From Bacteroidota bacterium (GTDB lineage Bacteria; Bacteroidota; Ignavibacteria; Kryptoniales; JAKASW01): DNA of 38,920 nucleotides. The notes beneath the pieces were generated by a model that worked only from the letters and a program-made list of their open reading frames with translations, had not been told where the DNA came from and searched no databases. The position numbers and the translations under genes were made by a program. The DNA lies in assembly GCA_021825585.1 (NCBI GenBank), contig JAKAGT010000014.1, positions 87,129-126,048 on the forward strand. Reading direction: 5' to 3'. Positions 1 to 9,067 of this stretch are shown here, piece after piece. The first letter of the stretch is position 1. Each line of letters starts with the position of its first letter.

Positions 1-1173
1 GCGGTTGTTGTGTCTGCTTACTCCGGGATTTATGAGGTCCAGGCATCTGAGAAGGTATTGTTCGATGAAGTCCTTGCAAACGTTGCGGATCTACCCGCAT
101 TGCGAGCCAATCTGAACGCAGAGAGGCTGGATATTGCAATGCTACTGGAAAGTGATCGTTCGGAGTGGAGCAGTTGGTTGGACGACCTTTCAAAGAGGTC
201 CAAGAAAGACTACGAAGTGATTAATAGGCTCATTCTCAGGTTCCGCAACGATCCTTATAAATCCTTCAGATTTGGTGAGTTCATTGACATGAGAGACCAA
301 TATCAGAGGGAACGAGACGAGCAAATAAAAATGCTGCGGGATGAGAACCGAAAGGGGGACGTAAGAGCCGAATTCCTCGGTATCCAGGAAACGCGGTACA
401 AGAGAATGCGCGCCATTTTGAACGAGCTGGAGAATCTCGAAATGTCGCAGGCGCGACAGATGGTGAATCAAGCTGAAGCAACAACGCAGGCACGTGCAAG
501 AACTTTTGCACTGTTCAGCGTCATCATGGTGGTCTTTTCGGTCGCCCTTGCGAGTTTCGTCAGCGGAACAGTCTCATCTTACTTCTACAGGGCAAAACTT
601 GAGGAGACGGCGCTCGCGCGTGCCACCCGCTCGCTTAAAATGATGAATGCGTGCAACAGCGTCGTGATGCTCGCGAAAGAGGAGTATCAGCTTCTGCAGG
701 ACGTTTGCCGGGCGATTGTCGAAGTGGGCGGCCACAAGCTTGCCTGGGTGGGGTATGCCCAGCACGATGAAAAGAAGAGCGTCAAGCCTGTTGCACTGGC
801 GGGCACGGATGGGGATTATGTCGATCACGCGGACATCTCATGGGAGGATACGGAAAGAGGACGCGGGCCGACGGGGACAGTCATTCGGACAGGCAATCCT
901 GTTATCGTACGCGATACAAGAACGGAACCTGGCTTTGATCCGTGGCGGTATCGCGCGATCGAAATGGGATTCAGATCATCGGGGACCTTTCCCCTGAAGA
1001 ATGAGTCTGAGGTGTTTGGGGCGTTGATGGTTTATTCAGGGTCATCGGAGGCATTTGATGAAGAAGAAATCCGTCTGCTGGGAGAAGTTGCCGATCTCAT
1101 GGCGTTTGCTACCACGGCCCTGAAGACGAGAGGAGCCGAATCTGAAACGGAGAAGGACTCAAAGGCGATTTAA
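1..1173 (+). CDS. Membrane sensor protein with GAF domain (5'-partial)
   Basis: The reading frame is open through base 1, so the true start lies outside the window; the first start-like codon inside is GTG at 10. The visible part has a charged, helical region (about residues 1-160, resembling the four-helix-bundle sensing domains of chemoreceptors and kinases), one hydrophobic membrane segment (about 165-190), a short linker, and a GAF domain (about 215-375) with the segment CRAIVEVGGHKLAWVGYA typical of GAF modules in hybrid sensor kinases. No histidine kinase, GGDEF or PAS domain follows the GAF domain; the protein ends in a polar tail. It probably senses a signal at the membrane, but its output is not visible. 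It could be a truncated kinase or a partner of a separate kinase. Confidence 0.7.
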   Translation, partial: AVVVSAYSGIYEVQASEKVLFDEVLANVADLPALRANLNAERLDIAMLLESDRSEWSSWLDDLSKRSKKDYEVINRLILRFRNDPYKSFRFGEFIDMRDQYQRERDEQIKMLRDENRKGDVRAEFLGIQETRYKRMRAILNELENLEMSQARQMVNQAEATTQARARTFALFSVIMVVFSVALASFVSGTVSSYFYRAKLEETALARATRSLKMMNACNSVVMLAKEEYQLLQDVCRAIVEVGGHKLAWVGYAQHDEKKSVKPVALAGTDGDYVDHADISWEDTERGRGPTGTVIRTGNPVIVRDTRTEPGFDPWRYRAIEMGFRSSGTFPLKNESEVFGALMVYSGSSEAFDEEEIRLLGEVADLMAFATTALKTRGAESETEKDSKAI

Positions 1174-1227
1174 CTACGCTTCGTGGAACCCGGGTATGCC
1201 CGGTACGAAAGTAAGAGATACAAGCAA

Positions 1228-1261
1228 AAGCCGCGGCCCGAATTTTCCCGAACCGCGGCTT
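1228..1261 (-). terminator. Intrinsic terminator of the lysine-catabolism/purB block
   Basis: A perfect 9-bp inverted repeat (AAGCCGCGG at 1228-1236, CCGCGGCTT at 1253-1261) encloses a further partly paired loop. Read on the minus strand, the stem runs into TTTTGCTTG. It lies 34 bases past the stop of the lysine aminotransferase gene and also sits behind the convergent GAF gene, so it may act in both directions, though only the minus direction has a clear T run. Confidence 0.75.
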
Positions 1262-1294
1262 AATTGGTAAACTGACTCCCGATAACGGACGAAA

Positions 1295-2695
1295 TCAGAT
1301 TGCGCTCATCTCGGCAAGCGATTCTCTTATGATGCCGATGCCCTCATCGACTTCGGATTTGCTCAGGTTGAGAGGCGGTCTGAATCGGATTGTCCGTTCG
1401 CCGCAACCGATAAGAAGAAGATTTTTCCCGAACACTCGTTGTCGCAGCTCGAGTCTCTTTTCGGGTGAAGGAAGGTCAAATGCGCAGAAGAGCCCGATTC
1501 CGCGCGAGTTGGCGACCAGTTTGGGAAATTCCGTCTCGATCTCTCTCAGTTTGCCGAGCAAGTGATTCCCGACTTCTGAGGCATTCTCGACCAGTCTTTC
1601 TTCGCTGATTATCTGAAGGAACTTCGTGAACCGTACCATGTCGACGAGGTTTCCGCCCCACGTGCTGTTAAGTCTGCTGGGTGTATTGAATGCGTTATCT
1701 TTGACTTCGTCGAACTTGTTGCCCGCGAGTACACCGCAAACCTGCGTTTTCTTTCCAAAGGAGATCGCGTCCGGTTTTACAAAATGCTGGTGTGCCCACA
1801 TCCTGCCGGTTAATCCAACTCCGGTCTGGACTTCATCCATTATCATGATGATGTCGTTTTCGGAGCAGATCTCCCTGAGCCGTACAAAAAATTCCTTCCT
1901 GAAGTGGTTGTCGCCGCCTTCCGCCTGAATCGGTTCGATTATGAGAGCCGCAATGTCGTTGTGAAATTCGGCTACTGCCTGCTTCACCTGGTTGAGCGCA
2001 ATTTCTTCTTCTTGTTTGACAATCTGAAGATTCTCATCGTTGAGCGGGAATCGGACCGACGGGTTGTGTATTCTGGGCCAATCAAACTTCGGGTAGTACT
2101 TCGTCTTTGCGGGATCGGTATTGGTCAGGGAAAGCGTGTAACCGCTCCGTCCATGAAAAGCCCTCCTGAAATGGATAATCTTCAACTTGTTCTCGTCACG
2201 GTCCGACCTGTAATAGCCGCTTTCCAGGTTTTTCCTCATCCTGTAATCGAAGGCCGCCTTCAAGGCATTCTCAACGGCAAGTGCACCCCCTTCGATAAGA
2301 AAAGCGTGTGGCAGATACTCTGGGATGGCGATCTTTGAAAAAGTGTCCATGAACTCGGCCATCTCGACGGTGTAAGAGTCTGAGCTTGACGGCTTGGACA
2401 GCGAAACGTAGGCTAGTTTCTCCATGAATTCAGGCGTCGTCATCTTCGGATGGTTGAACCCTATCGGCGAAGAAGCGAAGAAGGTGAAGAAGTCGAGGAA
2501 ATACTTCTTCCGCTTCGAGTCGAATACGTATGAACCCTTGCTTCCCTTCAGGTCGAAAATCACGTCAAATCCGTCGACCAGCATGTGTTTCCGCAGGACA
2601 TCCATGACCTGGTCAGGCTTGATCTGGGATGAATATGCCAGCTCACCGATACTGCTTGTGCGTTCCTTTGTTTCCTGAGCTTTGATTATCGTCAT
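1295..2695 (-). CDS. lat: L-lysine 6-transaminase (lysine epsilon-aminotransferase)
   Basis: This is a class III PLP-dependent aminotransferase of 466 residues. The lysine 6-aminotransferase family moves the epsilon-amino group of L-lysine to 2-oxoglutarate, giving 2-aminoadipate 6-semialdehyde (which cyclises to piperideine-6-carboxylate) and glutamate. Visible motifs are the substrate/cofactor segment EPIQAEGGDNHFR (about 254-266), the Asp of MDEVQTG (about 287-293) that binds the PLP ring nitrogen, and the PLP lysine in SFGKKTQVCG (Lys315 or 316), a sequence diagnostic for this family rather than ornithine or acetylornithine aminotransferases. It is the last gene of a minus-strand block, 18 bp after the aldehyde dehydrogenase that would use its product, and a terminator follows. 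Cytoplasmic. Confidence 0.9.
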   Translation of the reverse strand: MTIIKAQETKERTSSIGELAYSSQIKPDQVMDVLRKHMLVDGFDVIFDLKGSKGSYVFDSKRKKYFLDFFTFFASSPIGFNHPKMTTPEFMEKLAYVSLSKPSSSDSYTVEMAEFMDTFSKIAIPEYLPHAFLIEGGALAVENALKAAFDYRMRKNLESGYYRSDRDENKLKIIHFRRAFHGRSGYTLSLTNTDPAKTKYYPKFDWPRIHNPSVRFPLNDENLQIVKQEEEIALNQVKQAVAEFHNDIAALIIEPIQAEGGDNHFRKEFFVRLREICSENDIIMIMDEVQTGVGLTGRMWAHQHFVKPDAISFGKKTQVCGVLAGNKFDEVKDNAFNTPSRLNSTWGGNLVDMVRFTKFLQIISEERLVENASEVGNHLLGKLREIETEFPKLVANSRGIGLFCAFDLPSPEKRLELRQRVFGKNLLLIGCGERTIRFRPPLNLSKSEVDEGIGIIRESLAEMSAI

Positions 2696-2713
2696 ATTAC
2701 ACCTTAAAAGAGT

Positions 2714-4225
2714 TTAGTTTGTGTTCCCTTTGGATTCTCGATAAGTGTCTATTTGTGCTCGCTGCAGCTTGTCGCTATAGTCGACATAAACTGTCTTTAT
2801 CTCTGTGAAGAAGTCGAACGCGCCTGCACCGCCCTCCCGGTGGCCGTTGCCGGTTTGCTTCACGCCGCCGAAGGGCATGTGAGTCTCGGCTCCGATCGTG
2901 GGGGCGTTTATGTAGGTGATACCTGCCTTTATGTCGCGAATCGCCTTGAAAGCATCGTTTATGTTTCTGGTGTATACGGCAGAGCTCAGTCCGTAAATTG
3001 TTCCGTTGAGTATTTCTATGGCATTATCCATCGACCTTGCCTTGAGAACCGAGAGGACCGGGCCGAATATTTCTTCGCGCGCGATTGTCATGTCGGGCGT
3101 GACATCCGCGAAAATAGTCGGTTTGTAGAACCATCCTTTGTCAAGGTCGCCTCCCTTTGCAAACTCCCCGCCTATCACCAATCTGGCGCCTTCTTTCTTC
3201 CCGATCTCGGTGTAAGAGTGCACTTTCTCCCGTTGAGCCTCGTTGACGCAGGGACCGACCTCGACCGACTCATCGAGGCCGTTGCCGAGCTTCAGCCGGG
3301 AGGCTCTTTCCGCCAGCATGTCGAGAAACTTATCGTAAATCTTCTCGTGAAGTATCAGCCGGCTGGTGGCGGTGCATCGCTGTCCTGTAGTTCCGAATGC
3401 TCCCCAGAGAATCCCGTCGAGCGCGAGTTCGAGGTTTGCGTCGTCCATGACGATCTCGGCATTTTTCCCGCCGAGTTCTAGCGATACACGCTTGAGAGAC
3501 CTGGAGGAAATCTCCGAAATCTTCTTACCGACCGCCGTCGAGCCTGTGAAGCTGATCAGTTCCACATCCGGATGCTCGACGATGGCCATGCCGACTTCAT
3601 TGCCGCCTCCATGGACAATATTGAGGACTCCATCTGGTACGCCCGCCTCGACCAGGATTTCAACGAGCGTCGCGGCCGTTTTCGGCGTGTCGGAAGCCGG
3701 TTTGAACACGATAGTATCGCCGGAGACGAGTGCGGGGAATATCTTCCATGTGGGGATAGCCATGGGGAAGTTCCACGGACTTATGACTCCTGCGACTCCG
3801 ACGGGGACCCTCACGGACATCGTAAACTTATTTTGAAGCTCGCTCGGTGCGGTTACGCCGAACATCCTGCGCCCTTCGCTGGCGGAGTAGTAGGCGGTGT
3901 CTATTCCTTCCTGCACATCCCCGCGCGTTTCCAAGACGACCTTTCCCATCTCACGCGTCATTTCACGGGCCAGATCCTCTTTTCTAGCCACCATTATGTC
4001 TCCGGCCTTTTTCACAATGTCGCCCCGCTTTGGTGCAGGGTACAGGCTCCACTCCCTGTATGCCTGCCTGGCGGCATCGACCGCCGCATCTACGTCACGC
4101 TTGTCGCTCTTCGGGAATATGCCGACAACTTCACTCCAGTCGGCGGGATTTCGATTCTCAAAGGTCTTTCCCGACTCGGCGTCTCTTTCCTTTCCGCCGA
4201 TAAAATTCTTGAAAGCTTTCGCCAT
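2714..4225 (-). CDS. Aldehyde dehydrogenase, probably 2-aminoadipate semialdehyde dehydrogenase
   Basis: A complete NAD(P)-dependent aldehyde dehydrogenase of 503 residues. Catalytic features are PWNFP with the oxyanion Asn (about 151-155), the glycine motif FTGSTAVGKK (about 226-235), the general-base Glu in LELGGKN (Glu250) and the catalytic Cys in GQRCTATS (Cys284). The superfamily oxidises aldehydes to acids. The substrate cannot be read from the sequence alone, but the neighbouring lysine 6-aminotransferase gene 18 bp downstream makes 2-aminoadipate 6-semialdehyde the likely substrate, with 2-aminoadipate as product. It starts 9 bp after the small membrane protein gene. Alternatives are succinate-semialdehyde- or generic betaine-aldehyde-type dehydrogenases. 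Confidence 0.88.
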   Translation of the reverse strand: MAKAFKNFIGGKERDAESGKTFENRNPADWSEVVGIFPKSDKRDVDAAVDAARQAYREWSLYPAPKRGDIVKKAGDIMVARKEDLAREMTREMGKVVLETRGDVQEGIDTAYYSASEGRRMFGVTAPSELQNKFTMSVRVPVGVAGVISPWNFPMAIPTWKIFPALVSGDTIVFKPASDTPKTAATLVEILVEAGVPDGVLNIVHGGGNEVGMAIVEHPDVELISFTGSTAVGKKISEISSRSLKRVSLELGGKNAEIVMDDANLELALDGILWGAFGTTGQRCTATSRLILHEKIYDKFLDMLAERASRLKLGNGLDESVEVGPCVNEAQREKVHSYTEIGKKEGARLVIGGEFAKGGDLDKGWFYKPTIFADVTPDMTIAREEIFGPVLSVLKARSMDNAIEILNGTIYGLSSAVYTRNINDAFKAIRDIKAGITYINAPTIGAETHMPFGGVKQTGNGHREGGAGAFDFFTEIKTVYVDYSDKLQRAQIDTYRESKGNTN

Positions 4226-4234
4226 GATGGTCTC

Positions 4235-4552
4235 CTAATTTGGACTGAAGAAGAGAATGATTGACAGAATTAGAATTAATATAGGCAGCAGGGAGAAAAA
4301 CAAAATGTAATGCAGCGGTCTGCTCAGAAGCAGCTCATCTTCGTGGAAAAGATGTCTGCTGACTAAATGAGATCCCGCCACAGACGAGCCCCCGGCAAGA
4401 ACTATCAGTGTTATAGACTTTATCGGACCGAGTGAAAACTTGAGAAATGTTATCTGTGCCGCCATTGCAATGGTCAAACCGGCCAGAAGCCCGTAAAAAC
4501 CTCCGAGCCATACCAGGAACGATTTGTTTTGCAAGAGCGCAGGCGCTTTCAC
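4235..4552 (-). CDS. Small multi-pass membrane protein of unknown function
   Basis: I do not recognise a family. The 105-residue product has three hydrophobic stretches (about residues 13-35, 44-62 and 82-103) separated by short polar loops, so it is probably a three-pass inner-membrane protein. The start ATG overlaps the purB stop (4-bp overlap), and it ends 9 bp before the aldehyde dehydrogenase start. It is therefore almost certainly translated as part of the htrA-purB-aldehyde dehydrogenase-lat message. The tight packing supports it as a real gene. The context does not tell whether it serves transport or envelope functions. Confidence 0.7.
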   Translation of the reverse strand: MKAPALLQNKSFLVWLGGFYGLLAGLTIAMAAQITFLKFSLGPIKSITLIVLAGGSSVAGSHLVSRHLFHEDELLLSRPLHYILFFSLLPILILILSIILFFSPN

Positions 4553-5847
4553 TCTTTGAGCCCTAATGTTTTGTAGACGTAATTGACATTCCTTAGAAGA
4601 GCACTCAGGTCGAACACTTCTTCCAGCTCCTGGCGTGTTAATTTCTCGGCTACCTCATGGTCGTTCGCCAGGGCTGTCAGGAAATCTTCTCCTGTTTCCC
4701 AGCAGTGCATTGCATTTCTCTGAACCAGCGCATACGCCTGCTCTCTGCTGAGCCCTTTTCCGATCAGCTTCAGCAGGACGTCTTCTGAGAAAAAAAGTCC
4801 GTGCGTGATATCCAGGTTCTTCTGCATCTTCTCCGGATACACGACAAAGCTCTTGAAAATCTTCTGGGATTCCTTGAGCATGAAATCGAGTCCGAGCGTG
4901 GCGTCGGGGAAGATGACCCGCTCCACCGAAGAATGAGATATGTCGCGTTCGTGCCAGAGTGCCTGGTTTTCAAGCGCCGACATGGCATACGACCTTACGA
5001 GGCGGGCCATTCCGCAAATTCTTTCCGCATTCACGGGATTTCGCTTGTGGGGCATTGCTGACGAGCCTTTTTGTCCTCTGGTGAACGGCTCTTCGGCCTC
5101 AAGGACCTCAGTCCTTTGAAGATGTCGCACTTCCAGCGCCATCTTCTCCAGCGTACCCGCGATAACCGCCAGAGTCGTCATGAATTGGGCATGCCGGTCG
5201 CGCTGTATGACCTGTGTCGAGGCGATAGACGGTTTAAGCCCGAATTTCGCCGCAACATATTTTTCGACCTCCGGCGATATATGGGAATAGGTCCCCACCG
5301 CACCTGAGATCTTTGCGACGGATATCTCCTCGTTCGCGCTCTTCAGTCGGCTTACATCTCTCCCCAGCTCGTCGAACCAAATGGCGAGCTTCAGTCCGAA
5401 CGTCACCGGCTCGGCGTGGATACCGTGCGTCCGCCCGATCATCGGCGTATCCTTGTACTTAACGCTCAGTTCGCCGATCATCTTCTGAAGGTCCGTTATG
5501 TCTTTCAGTATGATCTCTCCGGCCTGCTTCAGCTGGATTGCCGATGCCGTATCGAGTACGTCCGAAGAAGTCATCCCGAGGTGGACAAACCGCGCAGCGG
5601 GCCCGACATTCTCGCTGACATTTGTCAGGAATGCGATAACATCGTGTTTTACCGTCCGCTCTATTTCTTCTATTCGATCGACGTCGAATTTCGCTTTTGC
5701 TTTTACTTCCTGCACAGCCTCAAGGGGGACTCTCCCCAGCTCGGCTTGAGATTCCATGGCTGCGATCTCGACCTCAAGCCAAATTCTGAATTTATTTTCT
5801 TCACTCCAGACGGCGCTCATCTCGGCCGGCGAGTAACGCTTTATCAT
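4549..5847 (-). CDS. purB: Adenylosuccinate lyase
   Basis: This cytoplasmic enzyme of purine synthesis releases fumarate from SAICAR and from adenylosuccinate, giving AICAR and AMP. The 432-residue length fits the compact PurB type. Visible are GMTSSDVLDTA (about 91-101), the His-containing RTHGIHAEPVTFG region, and the superfamily signature GSSAMPHKRNPVN on the mobile catalytic loop. It starts 3 bp after the htrA stop codon and its own stop overlaps the next gene's start, so it is co-transcribed with both. The combination with lysine catabolism genes is likely positional rather than functional. Confidence 0.95.
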   Translation of the reverse strand: MIKRYSPAEMSAVWSEENKFRIWLEVEIAAMESQAELGRVPLEAVQEVKAKAKFDVDRIEEIERTVKHDVIAFLTNVSENVGPAARFVHLGMTSSDVLDTASAIQLKQAGEIILKDITDLQKMIGELSVKYKDTPMIGRTHGIHAEPVTFGLKLAIWFDELGRDVSRLKSANEEISVAKISGAVGTYSHISPEVEKYVAAKFGLKPSIASTQVIQRDRHAQFMTTLAVIAGTLEKMALEVRHLQRTEVLEAEEPFTRGQKGSSAMPHKRNPVNAERICGMARLVRSYAMSALENQALWHERDISHSSVERVIFPDATLGLDFMLKESQKIFKSFVVYPEKMQKNLDITHGLFFSEDVLLKLIGKGLSREQAYALVQRNAMHCWETGEDFLTALANDHEVAEKLTRQELEEVFDLSALLRNVNYVYKTLGLKE

Positions 5848-5850
5848 CTC

Positions 5851-7071
5851 TTATTCTTCGCCTTTCTTCTCAACTGTCAACGAAATTGATATTAGTTTGT
5901 TTTTTCGAAGTATTTCAAAATTGACCTTTTGTCCCGGGCGCAGATTTTCAAGCAAAGACTGCAGCGCGGCCGCGTTCCTGACGGGCATCCCCTGATATTT
6001 CAGTATAAGGTCGCCGGGTTCGAAGCCGCTCCTGGCCGCAGGACTTCCTTCTTCCACATTGCTGACTAACGCGCCGGACTGTTCGCTAAGACCGAAGTAC
6101 TTGGCCAGTTCCTGATCTATCCTCTGAATCTCCAGGCCGATCCATGCGTCATTGACGACCTTGCCGCACTTCCTCAATTCCCTTACGACTCGCCTTATTT
6201 TGTTGACCGGTATTGCGAACCCGTATCCTATATAGGAATTACTGACGCCGCCGGTGTATATCATGGTGTTCATCCCGATGACCCTGCCGTTCGCGTCGAC
6301 AAGGGGTCCGCCTGAATTCCCGGGATTGATTGCCGCATCAGTCTCGATCATGCTGCTGTAATTCCTGGAGCCGATCTTCGCCAGATTCATGCCGACAGAG
6401 CTGACCACGCCCACCGTAACCGTAGGTTTGTCGTTTATGTTAAACAATCCGAACGGGTTGCCGAATGCGATTACCCATTCGCCGACGAGGATGCTGTCAC
6501 TGTCCCCGAGCTTGCAGTAGGGGAGTTTGTCGCCGTCGATTTTCAGCAGAGCGATGTCTGCCTGGGTGTCGTGACCGATCATCTTTGCGCTCCGTTTGCT
6601 CCCGTCTGTCATGGTAACAATTATCCTGGTGGCGCCTCTCACGACGTGTTCATTAGTCACGATGTAACCATTCGGCGAGATTATGAAGCCGGACCCGAGA
6701 CTCTGTACCTCGACTCTCTGCGGACCAAGGAGCTGGTTGAGAAATGGGTCATTCTTGAAGAATTGCCTGAAGAACGGGTCGTTGAATCCGAGGGGGCTCT
6801 GTTGTTCCTGAACAGCTGTCACGTTTATTCCCACTACGGCCGGGCTGATTTCCTGGACCGCCGTAGTTATTGCATTCCTGCGGCTTGATGTCGGATCATT
6901 TTCGGCCCGGCTCGAATCCTGGGCAAATCCTCTGGCCCCCCATGTGCCAAGCACGGATAATAGCGTCATGCCGACAACCAGCTGAGCGAACTTTGATGGG
7001 GCTGTTCCCTTACAAGATCTCAAGTGAAATTTTCCTGCATAACAATGGCGTCTAAACATTACCGGACTCAT
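5851..7071 (-). CDS. HtrA/DegP-type serine protease with one PDZ domain
   Basis: A 406-residue envelope protease of the HtrA family, which degrades or chaperones misfolded exported proteins. The N-terminus has a hydrophobic segment (about residues 31-50) that looks like a signal or anchor sequence. The trypsin-like domain carries the catalytic triad: His in TNEHVVRG, Asp in ADIALLKID and Ser in NPGNSGGPLVD. One PDZ domain follows (about 310-400, with GSPAARSGFEPGDLI). One PDZ domain, rather than two, matches DegS/HtrA-like forms. The 5' end is uncertain; no strong ribosome binding site precedes the ATG at 7071, and inner starts are possible. It is the first gene of the minus-strand block, 3 bp before purB. 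Confidence 0.92.
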   Translation of the reverse strand: MSPVMFRRHCYAGKFHLRSCKGTAPSKFAQLVVGMTLLSVLGTWGARGFAQDSSRAENDPTSSRRNAITTAVQEISPAVVGINVTAVQEQQSPLGFNDPFFRQFFKNDPFLNQLLGPQRVEVQSLGSGFIISPNGYIVTNEHVVRGATRIIVTMTDGSKRSAKMIGHDTQADIALLKIDGDKLPYCKLGDSDSILVGEWVIAFGNPFGLFNINDKPTVTVGVVSSVGMNLAKIGSRNYSSMIETDAAINPGNSGGPLVDANGRVIGMNTMIYTGGVSNSYIGYGFAIPVNKIRRVVRELRKCGKVVNDAWIGLEIQRIDQELAKYFGLSEQSGALVSNVEEGSPAARSGFEPGDLILKYQGMPVRNAAALQSLLENLRPGQKVNFEILRKNKLISISLTVEKKGEE

Positions 7072-7310
7072 TTCTGTATTGAGTTTGGATCATATTGGTG
7101 AAAAAAAAAGGCTCATGGCTCGATGAGCGTCATACCTCAACTAACAGCTCAACTACAAATGCTGCAATATTTGACGTTTTCCCCTTGCGGATGTCACGGC
7201 GAGCACACGAATATCAGAAAAGTCCAGGAAACCTACTGCTTTCCAAAGGTCTTCATTTCTTGATTTCGAGTGCATTTAGCGTTCCCTTGAGATTTGGCTC
7301 GTTTTCGAGG

Positions 7311-7946
7311 TCACGGATGAACTCCTGTGAGAACTCGCGCACGTCCAACGACTTTTCCGCTTCTGCTTTTTTGCGCACAATTTTTCGAAGAAACAACGAT
7401 ATCACGCCCTGGATTGTGCTTAACCGACCCATTCCCATCAAAGGGGAAGAACCGACAGATCGCGATGGCCCGGGGCGAGGCGTAACACTTAACATTATAG
7501 CCAATACCCGACATAGTTTCAATTGCCCCTTCAGTTGTCAGGGAGCCTCCGAACCAGAGGTAAAGCTTCCCGTCCGGGCTGAAAGTCACAGTGCCACCGG
7601 TGACGACGGGGAATATCTGCTCACCGGTATTCTGGGAATTCGCGCTGTTCCATATTGGAATTGCGGGCAAGAAGATGATAGTGTGGCCTTCACCGTTGTG
7701 GAGTTCCACCTTTTCGGGGAACGATACTGAGACTTTCGCACCCGGCTGGCCGGTTATGGTGAAAGATCCCGCCCCCGGATCCGTCGGGAGAACCATATGC
7801 ATGCCGCTCCCTGTCGTGATTTCCCCGAAAGACAAGTCGCTGGAACTCGTGGTAGAGATCCCCCGGACAATTGTACCGGATGTCTTGAGGCCATCGGCTG
7901 AGGAAAAACGGGGTGGGGATCCGAAAGCTAGAAATTCAGAAGTACT
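7311..7946 (-). pseudogene. DUF4402-domain secreted protein, broken remnant
   Basis: The minus-strand frame that opens just after a stop at 7947-7949 reads a segment with GTIVRGISTTSSSDLSFGEI, which is the characteristic entry into a DUF4402 domain (a small beta-sandwich found in secreted proteins), followed by FTITGQPGAKVSVSF and FSPDGKLYLWFGGSLT. No methionine or signal peptide precedes it; the frame has only a TTG at 7835, already inside the domain, and the upstream bases are the last codons of rho. The C-terminal end also departs from the family after IETMSGIGYN, where a final beta strand is expected. I read it as a gene that has lost its 5' end and probably its 3' end. A live gene with a non-standard start is less likely. 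Confidence 0.5.
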
Positions 7947-9067
7947 TTATAGTTGTTGGGATATCTTCGGACGAGTTTGAGAACATTCTGCATGGCGTCG
8001 CGCGGAGACATTCGGGCAATCGATCTGCGCAGAAGCTGGTACTGCTGCACATCCGCGCCGAATAACAGCTCCTCTCTTCTTGTCCCGGACATTGAGAGGT
8101 TTATGGCCGGGAAAATTCTCTCGTTGGCGAGGTCCCTGTCGAGCACCAGCTCCATGTTTCCCGTGCCCTTGAACTCCTGGAATATCAATTCGTCCATTCG
8201 CGAGTTTGTGTCGACCAGCACGGTGGCGACTATAGTAAGGGATCCGCCGTCCTCCAGCTTTCGCGCGGCGCCGAAGATGCGCTTCGGAATTTCCAGCGCC
8301 CGGATGTCTACTCCTCCGGACATTGTTCGCCCGCTGCTCTTCTGGTGTGTGTTGAATGCACGACCCAGGCGGGTCAAAGAATCGAGGAGGACGACGACAT
8401 CCTTGCCTGTCTCGACCTTCCGCTTCGCATACTCCGGAACGAGTTGTGCAAGCCGCACGTGGCTGAGGTGGTCGCTGTCGTTGGAGCTTGCGAAAACCTC
8501 ACCCTTTATAGACCTTCTCATATCAGTCACTTCCTCCGGCCGTTCATCGATGAGGAGGACTATAAGTTCAATTTCGGGATAGTTCGAGTTTATGGCCTGT
8601 GCTATCTGCTGAAGGAGGACGGTCTTTCCCGCTTTCGGCGGGGAGACTATGAGCGCGCGCTGTCCCTTGCCCAGCGGGCAGAACAGATCGACGACTCGCA
8701 TGGCCGGATCGGAACCGGGCCCCTCAAGCCGAATAATCTCGTTCGGCGAAACTGCCTCATGTCCCGAGAATTCCTTGACGTCTTTCCATTTCTCGGGATC
8801 CATTTCGTTGACTCTCTCGATGATCCTGGCTTCAAGGCTTTTTTGGTTGCGGTGGGACTTGTCAGGGGGCGGTATTGCAGCCGTACCCGTCACGAGCGCC
8901 CCCTGTCTCAGATTGTATCTGCTTATGATCGAAGGCGGAACGAAAATATCGGACTTTGTTGGGCTGAGGGTCAGTGAAACCGGTCGGACAAACCCGTGTT
9001 TTCGCCCATGCAACCCCCGTTCGAGCCGGGGCTGCTCTATTTCTAGAATTCCTGAAAATGATGACAT
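7928..9067 (-). CDS. rho: Transcription termination factor Rho
   Basis: Rho is the hexameric RNA-dependent ATPase that ends transcription of untranslated or uncoupled RNA. The 379-residue protein has the RNA-binding cold-shock-like domain (about 15-90), the P-loop PPKAGKTV (143-150), the Walker B region VVVLLDSLTRLGRAFN, the Q-loop SGRTMSGGVD and the R-loop FKGTGNMELVLDR. The usual N-terminal helical domain is almost absent, giving a compact Rho compared with the roughly 420 residues of the E. coli protein. It is transcribed alone; the DUF4402 remnant follows. Its leader (9068-9183) contains a tRNA-like half-sequence. Confidence 0.96.
   Translation of the reverse strand: MSSFSGILEIEQPRLERGLHGRKHGFVRPVSLTLSPTKSDIFVPPSIISRYNLRQGALVTGTAAIPPPDKSHRNQKSLEARIIERVNEMDPEKWKDVKEFSGHEAVSPNEIIRLEGPGSDPAMRVVDLFCPLGKGQRALIVSPPKAGKTVLLQQIAQAINSNYPEIELIVLLIDERPEEVTDMRRSIKGEVFASSNDSDHLSHVRLAQLVPEYAKRKVETGKDVVVLLDSLTRLGRAFNTHQKSSGRTMSGGVDIRALEIPKRIFGAARKLEDGGSLTIVATVLVDTNSRMDELIFQEFKGTGNMELVLDRDLANERIFPAINLSMSGTRREELLFGADVQQYQLLRRSIARMSPRDAMQNVLKLVRRYPNNYKVLLNF

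Noticed and set aside
2753-4264. Long plus-strand frames opposite the aldehyde dehydrogenase
   Set aside because: They are antisense shadows of a gene with complete catalytic motifs on the minus strand.
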